64,000 nt of DNA from Actinernus sp. WN-2022 (lineage: Eukaryota; Cnidaria; Anthozoa; Actiniaria; Actinernidae): positions 372,001 through 436,000 of the forward strand of contig JAOWCC010000191.1 in the NCBI GenBank assembly GCA_030867875.1. The letters run 5' to 3'. This document shows positions 35,765-48,800 of the stretch, piece after piece; the first letter of the stretch is position 1; every line of letters begins with the position of its first letter. The notes below the pieces were generated by a model. That model did no database searches. It saw nothing but the letters and a program-made list of their open reading frames with translations, and was not told the origin of the DNA. The translations under genes and the position numbers were made by a program.

Positions 35765-36726
35765 TTGAAGAGTTGAAGTATGCTCTAATAGGACCCAAGG
35801 GACCGGGGCGTGCAAAGCACCTCATTAGCAGCTAAAATAAATACGTATGTCTAGCCATTGAGATTGTGAGGGAACGTGATTTTTCGGAAGAAAATCTGGG
35901 TCAATCGAGTGTGTGTGAATTCGAGATGACGAGCCGAGTCTTCTGTTTCCTTCCCCTTTTTCAAGGTGAGATGGAAAGAAGTGGAAAGAGGGGGTTAAAA
36001 TTCGTCGAAATTGCTTGAAGCAAAAAGGACATCAACTACTCTTCAGGCAAGTTAGATTTACTTTATTGAAATATTTACCGAGATATTTCACAATCGCAAA
36101 TTCCCATACAAAGCCTTATAATTTGACCACACAAATCAAGCCTGGGCTTCCTGTGGTGAGGGGGAGGGGTTTATTGGTATTGAGATAGAAAATCAATCTA
36201 AAAGTACCTTCATTGACTTCAGGTAGATTATTGCACGGAATATGATCGTAATATTGTGTTTTGGTCATCCAGGAGCTACATTCGTTTAAAAGAGTGTACG
36301 GCCGCCATTTCTACTAGCAATCCAGCGGGAATCCAGCACAACTGTCAGCCTTGTATGGCTTCACTATTCGCACATGACACTGTTGATAACGAGGGCTTTT
36401 TCGATATATAATTCCAAACGTTTCAGACAGCCACACAGGTTTTTTTTGCTCTGTACCCCTTTATTATTTTATCTTAAAGCAGATACAGTTGTTTTAACAT
36501 TCATGTTTAATTGATCCGGGCCATTCATCTAAATATGCCAATCAGCAGTGGATCATTTTTCGGGGAATCAAGCACAGCCACGAGTTGGAGCAGTGCACGA
36601 GGTATGTGTTTCCTCTGAGGTACGGTCTGTTACTATTCTTCACTTTACTGTATTATTGTGTAATATTCACTAGTTTGTTTCATGTTATATTTTGAACTGT
36701 GCAGTGAGCCAATCATTACGTAAACC
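35765..36726. other. Intergenic DNA downstream of FGGY
   Basis: 3' flank and probable 3' UTR of FGGY. 36085-36160 is a decayed copy of the palindromic family best seen at 43201-43503 (CCATACAAAGCCTTATAA, GGGCTTCCTGTGG). Confidence 0.45.
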
Positions 36727-36814
36727 TCATGTGGTTTCGTCTTCCATCATCTGTCGATATTCCTGCTGGTCGTTCAACATTTTGAGGAAAACCTTGTGCT
36801 TCTTCTCGTGGAAC
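36727..36814 (-). CDS. FGGY: FGGY exon J, C-terminus and stop
   Basis: Acceptor TTGGTTTTAG at 36815, stop TGA at 36729-36727. It encodes [20 protein letters not shown] and ends QMMEDETT. This matches the charged C-terminal helix of the family (YDKKY.VFL..). Confidence 0.9.
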
Positions 36815-39800
36815 CTAAAACCAAAAAAGTACTTCAAGGACCAATTCGTGGAACTTTTACACGTGTACTTTACTAATCTGAATACTTTCTCTACGCCGGA
36901 AAAGAACCGCCACACTTGGACAATTTGTGTAAAATACTTGTAAAAACTTTATCGAATTGACTACAAGTTACTTCTCTGGAAAGGTCTGAAAATTTCGACG
37001 ATCAGACGAAGAAAATTAGTCACAAAACTATTAGCTGAAAAAGCTCTAAAACTGACGAGCGCGGAATTACGGAATCACAAAACACTCAGTACATCGGTAA
37101 AATAAATTAGCTTTACGTTGGTGGTCCATGGGTAGGGATGTTAAAGCCTTCGGCCACTCGCTACCAGTCTATTTTCAGTGTATCTTTTGGCGCCGCTCGA
37201 GTTCCGTCACAAAAACAAGCTGACTACAATCTTTGCAGCCTTCCTTTTGTGGGTGGTTAAGTTTCTTTTACCAAATTAAGAACATGGTGATTACGATTGT
37301 TTAACCCTACCTTTGAACCTCTGAACATGGTTGGACGACTTTCCCAACAGCCGTCATGTTCCTCATTGCATCCTAAACACGAGAATGAAAAGATTCACAC
37401 ACGACCTTTTACTATTTGCTGTCTATCTCCAGGGCCACAAGTTTATCAATTATTATAAACCTACCACGCCCCGATTCCATTGTTCTATGGATGGAAGACC
37501 TCAAAAAGGGGAGAGAGTTACAGAAACGAGGTCTTGCTATGCGGAAAAGCAACAAATCGCGAATGTTTAACTCATGATTTCTTGAATAAAAGATGGCAAT
37601 ATAATTCAGACTTTGCAAGATACGACAGAGGCGCTGGTAACTACATTTTAAAACAGACATACAAGTCCTGATACACGAGAAGTACACGTATGACGTCATT
37701 GATGATACTTACAGTCAGACTTATTAAAAGGGTGTATACTAGGTCTTGAACTCCAAATAGATGGTTTTCACGTGACGTCATAGTCGCCATGTTGGTGTAC
37801 AGTTAACAATATATTCCTCGTTAGCTTCTTTTGTTCTGTACACTAACATGGCCGCCATGCCCTTTGTCATTTCAATCTCTGGGGATTGAGTGCAAACCAT
37901 CTATTAAAATTTGGAATTCAAGAACTGCAGTCAATGGAATTGGGGAACCAATAAGTGTCCAGCATAGGAAGAGAGATACGAGTACAGTTATCATACCAAA
38001 CCACTTTAAGCCATGTGGGATGCTTAGTATGATATAATGCGCAGGTCAGAAGTAAGCTACTGTTAAATTACCCAGTTTGTCAGTCATAATTTTGACATTG
38101 CGATGACGCAAAAGTGAAAACGTGGTGAATAAGAGGTCAAACCACGGTAACTGAAACTATCATAAACTGAATTGTTAATTGCTGCTGTTTCAAGCTTGTC
38201 GTCCTAGTTCTCTTTTTATTTTACCTTGTTGACACTGTAGCTGGTGGAATATTTCCGCTTCACTAAATTCCAGATACTCACCTGGACAGTACCAAATTCT
38301 CCCGCTGCACATGCGCCGAGAATGGCTGAGCCGACCAGGACCGATTCCTCCTCCCTTGGTAGAACACATGGCATGCCTGGAGGACATGCAATATTTAGCA
38401 ATTATTCACCGAAGTGGAGGTGAATAGTGGTGGATATTTACCGAGCCGCTTCGGCGCTTCGAATAATTGTTTTAGTATGTACCACACTGCAGGTGAATAG
38501 CCAGCACCAAATAGTTATTTTATTTTCTGTCAAATGGACAAAAACTCGCGCGAGGTGATCGCTGCTTCGCTCGGAGGTGAATATGAAATCATATTCACTG
38601 TTTGAGTAGCCAATCAGAGCGTGCGAAAAGTGATATTCACTGGTGTGGTATATACTAAATGTGTTTATTTATCTACGCCATCAAAAAAGCAACAAAAGTA
38701 GACTGACAACAACAAGAAGAGCAATGATAACAATCATAATGATGATACTAATAACGATAATCATAATTATAATGCTAATGATGATTGCAATTACATTGAT
38801 GATGATGATGATAACAATAATGATTTAATCATTACGGCAGGTACACCACAAAAGCTTCAGCCAATTATTTGTCAATTGGTAATTAAAGAGGAAGGTCAAT
38901 GGACAACTCAACCATTCCAAACTTTTGCTATTTTTCCTATTCCCACGTGTTTCTTTCCCTTCACCAAATGCAAGAAATGACATTGTAAGGTGAAAGCGAT
39001 GATCGCGAGGGTCGGCAAGTTTCAGAAATCAAACTGGCCGATAACAGACTATGTGTAATTTGTAAGTGTACTTGTTATGTTACCAGTAACATCAGCATGT
39101 GACGGCACGTACAACACGTTCTTAGTTAACCCGCCACACAAGACCATCGTATTGATGTGATATGTTACCTGTAACATTAGCATATGACTGCAGGTACAGC
39201 CATGTTCTTAGTTAACCCGCCACACAAGACCATCGTATTGATGTGATATAAGTTACCTGGACATCAGCATGTGACTGCACGTACAACACGTTCTTAGTTA
39301 ACCCGCCACACAAGACCATCGTATTGATGTGATATAAGTTACCTGTAACATCAGCATGTGACTGCACGTACAACACGTTCTTAGTTAACCCGCCACACAA
39401 GACCATCGTATTGATGTGATATGTTACCTGTAACATTTGCATATGACTGCAGGTACAGCCATGTTCTTAGTTAACCCGCCACACAAGACCATCGTATTGA
39501 TGTGATATAAGTTACCTGGACATCAGCATGTGATTGCACGTACAGCCATGTTCTTAGTTAACCCGCCACACAAGACCATCGTGTTGATGTGATATAAGTT
39601 ACCTGTGACATCAGCATGTGACTGCACGTACAACATATTCTTAGTTAACCCGCCACACAAGAACATCGTGTTGATGTGATGACCACTGCTGTTCATGTTA
39701 TCGACGATGTGTCTCGTACCGTGCTGGAAAAAAAACAGATACAAGAACACTGACACACTAGCCCAACACTAATTGTATAATCAAAAGAGCTTCTACTAGA

Positions 39801-42800
39801 ACTTATAAAGCCTGGTTTTCACTTGCGCACAAGCACTAGAGCAGATTTCGCCGGTATGAGTGGGCAGATTACGGCAATGACTTACGGCACGGTTACTGTA
39901 CGACATGCCGTGACATTGAAATGGTTTTCTCATTGTTTTTGTCCTTCTGATCTAACCAAATTACAGAGTTACGGTACAGTTACTGTCTTGCAGTATTTAT
40001 TTCCCGAAATCTGCTCTATACGCAGACGCAGTGCGTATTTATCATTACCGGTACTTGCTCTACTCACAAGTGTGAGATAAGAACATTTGCCGGAAATGAT
40101 TAATAAACTGAGACAATCATGGATAGCAGGATAGCTTGCTTGTAAGATCTTGGACAATCTTGGACAAAATAAGTCATCATTGAAATGGTGTGAGGGTTTT
40201 AATAACTCATTTTGTCCAAGATTGTAGCGCTGTTCCGAGTAAGCAAATACTAAACACGAAGCATGGCACTACCCAACACACGCTATGACGTAGCTAGCGT
40301 CTAATACGCATGCTCACATCTTGTTACCGGTAGAGTGGCAACCATGTACAGCTGTTTCGTCCTTGTTAGGACTCATCAGCATGGCATAGCCCCCAAGACC
40401 GTCAGCCTCTATTCCATATTTGAACATGTAAATCAGTGATCTCCACATCAGCTTGCACCGACTTATTTTAAGTGCAGAGGTGCATTTGGTTTGATGATTT
40501 CTTTTTTACACTTCGAATGCCGTGCGAGCGATCATATATGGTCTTTTTTTTTTTCAATCCGAAGCCTTGATAATGGAGCAAAATACGGCTGCAATGTACT
40601 TACTGCCAGGGCTTGTAGAGTAGCAATGTACAACATCGTCAAATCGTGAAGATCTGAAGACAGCGTCAACCCACAGATCTGATAAAATAGATGAAACTAT
40701 GAACACACGAAGTCGTATCCGTGACATGATGGTGATTTACTGTGCTGCGCGCCATACTATTTTTTTACATGTTTTTGATAAATTTTAAGTTGCTTAACCA
40801 ATAAGAAAGCCCATTGTTTTGATACTTTAAACACTGATTGGCTGACAACACAAAATCAATCGAAAGGATGCCAAAAATTAATTCAAAACTGTGTTCGGTG
40901 GTCATGGTATGGCGCGCAGCACAGTAACAATAGGCCTTTTCCAGTAAACGGTCACGTGCTGATATAATACAGTCACGTGCTGATAATACAGTCACGTGCT
41001 GATATAATACAGTCACGTGCTGATATAATACAGTCACGTGCTGATATAATACAGTCACGTGCTGATATAATACTTCGTTTACGAATGAATCGAGCTCATG
41101 ATCCCCATGGGAAAGGCGTTGCCATGGATGCTGGAGGGCAAGCTATCTTTAGAAACGCTGTTTTAGAAAGATCGACAATCGATTGGAGGTGGAAAATAGC
41201 ATTTACAAACAGGTTTTGCTAATAACACTACCGATCTGGTACAAGTGCCTTTAGATATACGAATTGATATTTTTTTTGCCCTCCAGTACAACCACGTGAT
41301 TGCATTCCTGCAAAAAGCCCATTCATGCAAAAAAAAACAATCTGTCGGTCATGCAGCTAAAGTCCGTTTCCAACGTCGACGTTTTCATGTGCCGAATTCA
41401 AATCTAATATACTAGAACGGTTTTTGATTGTATCGCAAGTAATTCGGTGATTGCTTTGGTTATGCGTTTGCTAAACTGTGGCTGTGAAAATGTTTTGTAA
41501 TTATGAGCCAATCAAGTTCTAAACTAAAACCAAACGCAATCACGCAATCATTTTTTTGTTTTAGCGACAGTTAGAGCAGTTTTTTTCAATGGAGTGTCGT
41601 AAAACCAAAACCTGAGCCAATCACAGGAGCAAGTAAAAACACAATTAACCAAAACAAATTGAAGTAATTCACGATTGGTTTTACTTCAACCAATCATGAG
41701 ACAAAGTAAACGCAATCATGAATAACTAGCCAATCAAATTCGAAAGCAATCACGTACCTGACATTTCGACACTCTAAGTGAAAACCGCTCTAATGACAGT
41801 TACGTTTACCTTTCCTCGTGACTGGTTCAAGTAAAACGAATCACAAATTACTTCAATTCGTGATTGGCTCATTGTATTTTTACTTGCTCGTGATTGGCTC
41901 ATTAAGGTTTTATTTGCTTCCGTGATTGGCTCTGTAATTACTTCGGTTTTGGTTTTACGACGCTCAATCTCGAACTGTTCTATACGATAGATTTAGTATT
42001 GGATTCGGCACATGAACAGTTCAACATTTGAAACGGGCCTAACTCTGCTGGGCCTAACAACTATTAGGTCCGCTCCACTCATGTGCCAAAGTTAAACTAG
42101 TCCCCAGGCTTCTACTCGGTCATTTCATCCAAACGGTTTTTTTTCGGCCAAAATGGCGGCCGTTTTGACTCCCGCGTAATGCACTTATCAATTGAATCCC
42201 CGACCATCCCCTCCTCCGGTGTGGATTTGATTTGAAAAAGTCCCCAATGTAAGAAAACCCCCACCCCCCTTGGGCACTTTATGCAGTGAAATGGAAGCAA
42301 ATATCCACTTCTACAGCAATTTTCTTTCTTGTCTGATGTATTTTATAGCACTACAGCTAAAGCGAATATGATATCTGCGGCTCGATTGTTGAAAGTTCTC
42401 TCGTTTAATGAAACACAACACACAATGCTGGTGTGGATGTACACGTAGCCAGCGAACAGGCCTGTTAGCAGACTTAGTGTGTATGGGTTTCAATTGATAA
42501 GTGCATAATAAGTCTGGCACGACCTTCGGGGTTAACTCTTGTAAAGGGAAATATACAACCCCTGCCATTTAAGTCGGACCTATTACCAATTTCCGGCTAT
42601 TTTTAACACCACCCCCTCCTCTCATTGCAATGTTGGTTTTCGAGAAGACCGAAGGGGAGGAGGAAAAGCGAAATCATAAAAAATACCCGCGATGTGTCAG
42701 AGGGGTTCGTTCAATGTTCTGAATAGCATTATTTTGTCGGGCGGTCTGTACTTAATTGGCGAAGGTTGTAGGTATTTTTCTGTTGATGTTTTTGACTTAT

Positions 42801-45800
42801 GTAATGTACCTACGGCAAAACAAAATCGAATTAGGACCTCTCGCTTTCGCTTTCAAGAGGTTCGGCATAGGGCTAAACCGAAGCAGTGACATCACAATAT
42901 CCAGTCGCGCGTAAACAAAAAGACTAGGGACGAGGATATGCCAAACTTAATGCCATTATGTGATTTAAAGTGGTATGCTGTAGTGCTATGTGTGCACGCC
43001 CTACGAGGGATAATGCCATTATGTTCGACGTTGTAGGGACTGTCGATTCAGACCACGATCTTAATTTGTAAAACGATTGTAACGAACAGGGAAGTTGGGT
43101 CTAGATTTCAACTTCGCGCAAAAACAAATCAAGATGACAGAATTCATGCAGTTTGTTCGGGACATGAGACGAGCGGCGTTTGAATCAACGCTGCTCCAGC
43201 CACAGGCAGCCCAAGTTCAGTTTGTAGCTTCACTCCATACAAAACCTTGTCAAATACGATTTTAAAAATGTAAAATATATCTAAAACGGCTTGAATAAAC
43301 GTACTCTAAAGATTTTAAGGATGAGCCAAAACATAAAAGAAACCTCTAAAAGGCACCGGTTCGTCATAAAATCAACAGAAACCACAAAGTAAAGCAAATG
43401 TACGTTTATTCAAGCCATTTTACATACATTTTGGACATTTAAAAAAATCGTATTTACAAGGTTTTGTATGAAACCACAAACTGTGAGCTTGGGCTGCCTG
43501 TGGCCCAGCGAGGCATAATGCGGCAGCAATTCGAACATGTCGAACCCAATTGATTCACACAACGTTCTTCTGCTGTACTTAATTCGTCATTTGAATTTTG
43601 ATAAAAAAATATATCATAATATAAAACTAATAGCCAACAAAAATGTTTCAGAGGTAATGCTCTATCACATCAAGAATAGCTAACTAGATAATCGTTAATA
43701 ACTTTGGAAAATATTGAAAACCACTTACCATTCCCTTAAGAGTGGCGTCAGCGACTGGTGATCGGTTGCCATGGAAATCAGGTAGCACGTGAAGGTCACG
43801 TGCAAGGAGGGCTGAGCTACTTAGGCCTTTTTGCTTTGCCAGACTAGCCGCGAGTTGGTTTAACTCGTCATATACGGTAGTCCCCCTGAAAAAAACAAGC
43901 CATAGCTTCAATCAAACACAATATCATTATACGGTTTAGGTTTATGTCTGCTGACTGCCTAGTCCCAGGCGTCTGAAAATCGCGGAGCGAATCGAAGTGC
44001 CTGGGACGAGTGCGGAGCTCGAGGAATTATGGGGAGGGAGAGCGTTATTTGCGTTTGTGGACGCTAAGACGCCTGGGAACGAGGCAGGTATGTTAATCAC
44101 AGAAATGGAGGCTTGTACATTTACCCACAATTCTTTGCGCGCGAAGACCCTGAAATCCCTTTCCAATCGCGGTAGAGTGGTTGGAATACCAAAGAGAAGC
44201 AAGTGAAATTCTGTTCTCACATGACTGTCACGTAAGAGAATGGATGATTAGATCCCTACGTGCTACTTAGACTGTTACATTCGCAAGGGACTGTGGTCAA
44301 TGAACAGCCGCCATCTTGTTCCGAGCGGTGGATTGATAACAACAACTGGCAAAACAGAGAATGAGCAAGTAAAAGAGAGGAGGTTCAGGCTAACGGAAAC
44401 ATAATTTACTACAGATGCTTCTCTGTTACGAAAAGGAGCTCAGGTTTAAGCCGACCAATAGCCTGATAGCTGGCTGTACTACAAAAACGTCTAAGGAAGG
44501 CAAATGTGTTCGATTATGGGTTATCTGTGGCACGCGGTCATAAACCACAGGAAACCGAAAATCAGATTTTCCCGAGAAAAAAAAAACATATCATGCCCGT
44601 GCGGGACGAAGTGTGGTAACAATGGTTTGAGAGCGAGACATCGGAGTCATCACAAATGTATGTACAACCACACTGTTGTGTTCTATTGTCATCAGGAAAT
44701 GAACGTTATTTTGCGCCATCGACTGGATATTTTTCTCTTCCTGTGACAACAGGCCTCGCTTTGATACCTCTAAGGTCACAAAACACAATGAACCGATTAT
44801 GACCAGCTCACGTGTACGGTGCATGCGCAGTTGTACAAAACACAATGAACCGATTATGACCAGCTCACGTGTACGGTGCATGCGCAGTTGTACAAAAAAC
44901 AATGAACCGATTATGACCAGCTCACGCGTGTACGGTGCATGCGCAGTTGTACAAAACACAATGAACCGATTATGACCAGCTCACGTGTACGGTGCATGCG
45001 CAGTTGTACAAAACACAATGAACCGATTATGACCAGCTCACGCGTGTACGGTGCATGCGCAGTTGTACAAAACACAATGAACCGATTATGACCAGCTCAC
45101 GCGTGTACGGTGCATGCGCAGTTGTACAAAACACAATGAACCGATTATGACCAGCTCACGTGTACGGTGCATGCGCAGTTGTACAAAACACAATGAACCG
45201 ATTATGACCAGCTCACGTGTACGGTGCATGCGCAGTTGTACAAAACACAATGAACCGATTATGACCAGCTCACGCGTGTACGGTGCATGCGCAGTTGTAC
45301 AAAACACAATGAACCGATTATGACCAGCTCACGCGTGTACGGTGCATGCGCAGTTGTACAAAACACAATGAACCGATTATGACCAGCTCACGTGTACGGT
45401 GCATGCGCAGTTGTACAAAACACAATGAACCGATTATGACCAGCTCACGCGTGTACGGTGCATGCGCAGTTGTACAAAACACAATGAACCGATTATGACC
45501 AGCTCACGCGTGTACGGTGCATGCGCAGTTGTACAAAACACAATGAACCGATTATGACCAGCTCACGTGTACGGTGCATGCGCAGTTGTACAAAACACAA
45601 TGAACCGATTATGAGCAGCTCACGTGTACGGTGCATGCGCAGTTGTACAAAACACAATGAACCGATTATGACCAGCTCACGTGTACGGTGCATGCGCAGT
45701 TGTACAAAACACAATGAACCGATTATGACCAGCTCACGTGTACGGTGCATGCGCAGTTGTACAAAACACAATGAACCGATTATGACCAGCTCACGCGTAT

Positions 45801-48800
45801 ACGGTGCATACGCAGTTGTACAAAACACAATGAACCGATTATGACCAGCTCACGTGTACGGTGCATGCGCAGTTGTACAAAACACAATGAACCGATTATG
45901 ACCAGCTCACGCGTGTACGGTGCGTGCGCAGTTGTACAAAACACAATGAACCGATTATGACCAGCTCACGCGTGTACGGTGCATGCGCAGTTGTACAAAA
46001 CACAATGAACCGATTATGACCAGCTCACGTGTACGGTGCATGCGCAGTTGTACAAAACACAATGAACCGATTATGACCAGCTCACGCGTGTACGGTGCAT
46101 GCGCAGTTGTACAAAATACAATGAACCGATTATGACCAGCTCACGCGTGTACGGTGCATGCGCAGTTGTACAAAACACAATGAACCGATTATGACCAGCT
46201 CACGTGTACGGTGCATGCGCAGTTGTACAAAACACAATGAACCGATTATGACCAGCTCACGTGTACGGTGCATGCGCAGTTGTACAAAACACAATGAACC
46301 GATTATGACCAGCTCACGTGTACGGTTCATGCGCAGTTGTACAAATGCTTTGTTTATTTGGTGGGCAACTAGATGTTAAACAGTTGAAACAAAAGACTTG
46401 AACAACTGCGCATGAACCGTAAACTGTCTATTGGCCTTTTGCAGGAAACAGTTACATACTGATATATCACTTCAATAACCCATGAATTGAGCTCGTGATC
46501 CCATGGGAAAGGCTTTACTGGATGGCAAACAAACTTTTAAAGATGTCATAGAAAGATCGTCAATCGATTGGAGGTTTACGTCACCGGCTTAAACATATTA
46601 TAAATAGAAACCGCTATAGCTCATGGATGCAACACTCAAATCGAGAAATATTCAACTATTCACTTGATGTAGAATCATTATTAACGATAAAACTGTGTGA
46701 CCATATATACACTTTAAGTGCTGCTCAAGTGTAGTAATACATGAATGCTAAACTACCTTTTGTCTGACTGGTTCTTCAATTCCTTGTATGACGGGTGACT
46801 CTCGATTACGTAATCAATCTGTATAAATATGGAAAACAACAAGTCAACAACAACAACAAGAATGATAATTTATTTGTACCACGAGTAGAAAAATGTGTTC
46901 AACAGCCAAAAAGATCAATGAAATGAACACAAAAATACTGGCTATCTGAATCTAATCTAGCCTGATTTTCAGACGGTACGAGGTCGTCCGCTCACTTCCT
47001 CCCCCTCCCCGTCTGATGGACTTCATAGATTTTAATGTTCCTGACGTCATCAACCTTTGTTTTTACAATAAGCCAATGCGAACACGCGTAAGAATTGAAG
47101 CGTGAAGTGTAGAACAGTCGTGCAGTAGAGGCTTTACTAGTTGGATCTATCAGCTTTCATGTACTGGAAAAAAAACATTCTACAGCTTCAAACGTCTGTC
47201 GATTTCTCAGAATGGTATCCTGTATGAGCTGCTGTGGTTCTTTGGAGAGCAGGAACATTTTAAACGTAAGTTTGCGTACAGTATTTGCAACAAGAAATAT
47301 CAGCCTCGATTCCATGTCGTAAAGTTGATCACTGTTATCTTAGAACTTTTACGCTTTTCCTTTTTTTTTAAAAAACGTTTTGAAGTTGATATGTATGCCG
47401 ATTAGTCACACAAGACCCTAAAGTTGTCATAGTGTATTTTTTTTGGTATCAGACGGGGAGGGGGAGGAAGTGAGCGGACGACCTCGTGCCGTCTGAAAAT
47501 CAGGCTAAATCTAATATAGCGCTAACTGATTTGTTTAAATGACACGATGAGGCGGACATATTGCAAAGTCTATAATCAGATCTGTAAGTAACGGAAGTAA
47601 AATATGTTGCAATCTATACATTGAATTATGAAACGCGCGCACTGATCGGTTGACTCGACTGTGACTCGTGGCGTACTTCTTTGTTCTCGTTACGTATTGA
47701 CGTCACATGTACATCAATAAGAGGGCAGACGCACAGCAAAATAACAGCAGGAGCCCATAACCAGGAGCGTCCATATCTCCTATATAGCTATTTTTAGATT
47801 ATTTTCCCCACCAATAGCGTTGCGCACAGATGACGTCACAAAATGTAGAACTCAGACAAACAAACCACTTTTCGCGTTAGAACTTACAAGAATTGACTAG
47901 CGCTTCAGGTCGTCGTATGACTATTCTACCAAAAATGACGGCGTTCCTGTATTATATTTCGAAAGATAACCTGATGATTGTACTGTCGAACAGTTTAAAC
48001 GTTGGCTAAAATACAGAGGATTGAAAGAAAGCGACAAACGGCGAGTTTCGCGTCTGGGGGTGCACATTTTACAGACAAATGTGCCCACCGCCATACATTT
48101 CTCTGTAATATTTTTGTTTGCAAATTTATAGCTTTGTATGAAAAAAATATTACCCTAAAATTCGACAGTCTTGCTTTATATGTTGGTGTGCTCTTTCAAG
48201 CTATTATATTATGTTTTGCATTTGTTGAGTTTTCAAATTACCTGCAAGCTACCCATTCCGCGCGACATCTCCGAAATATATTTTAAAACTTCATTTCTGT
48301 TCGTAAAATAAATCAAAGCATTGTAGATGAACACGAGTCAGTTCGCTTCAAAAAATTATTTTAAGTAAACTGGTTGAACTGTAATTCCTTCTCGCTATAT
48401 ATGTTTACTGGCGGGTAGTGTATAGTTCTGACAAATTCACGCTTGCATTTCATTGCACTTGTCTCGTTATTATTCTGTGCTTTTGAAGTCTCCTGTACAA
48501 ACATTTATCCAACGCTGCCATTTCTCACTGAGTTTTGGACGGAAAAGCACTGAGAAAAGATGAGAAACTCTGCTAGCGGTGTACCAATCGATGCTCCCAT
48601 CTCCGAGAGATATCTCTTTGAGCGATTTATGAAGGTTTTTACATATCTAGAGTCACTCTTACATCTACCCCAGCAACAGTGCTTGGTAGTTACCATTACT
48701 GTTATGAATGGGAATCTTTAAGGTTAAGGTATTTAAGGTATTTCTTCTTTTTTGATCGAAAATACTACAACTTATGTCCTAACACGACTCTCAAGTCACT

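Noticed and set aside
42053..42583. TIR element with ATTAGGTCCG / CGGACCTATT ends
   Set aside because: The inverted match is only ~10 bp and the interior shows no supporting symmetry.
43963..44083. Inverted CCCAGGCGTCT / AGACGCCTGGG as a MITE
   Set aside because: Only 11 bp of inverted sequence without a TSD; could be chance or a very decayed element.
44778..46344. CRISPR-like array
   Set aside because: Units are contiguous with no unique spacers; it is a minisatellite in a eukaryotic intron.
44591..46379. Long open frames on both strands with repeated [19 protein letters not shown] / [17 protein letters not shown]
   Set aside because: They arise because a 57-bp unit (19 codons) stays in frame; both strands are open and 59-bp units break them. 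No start context or homology.
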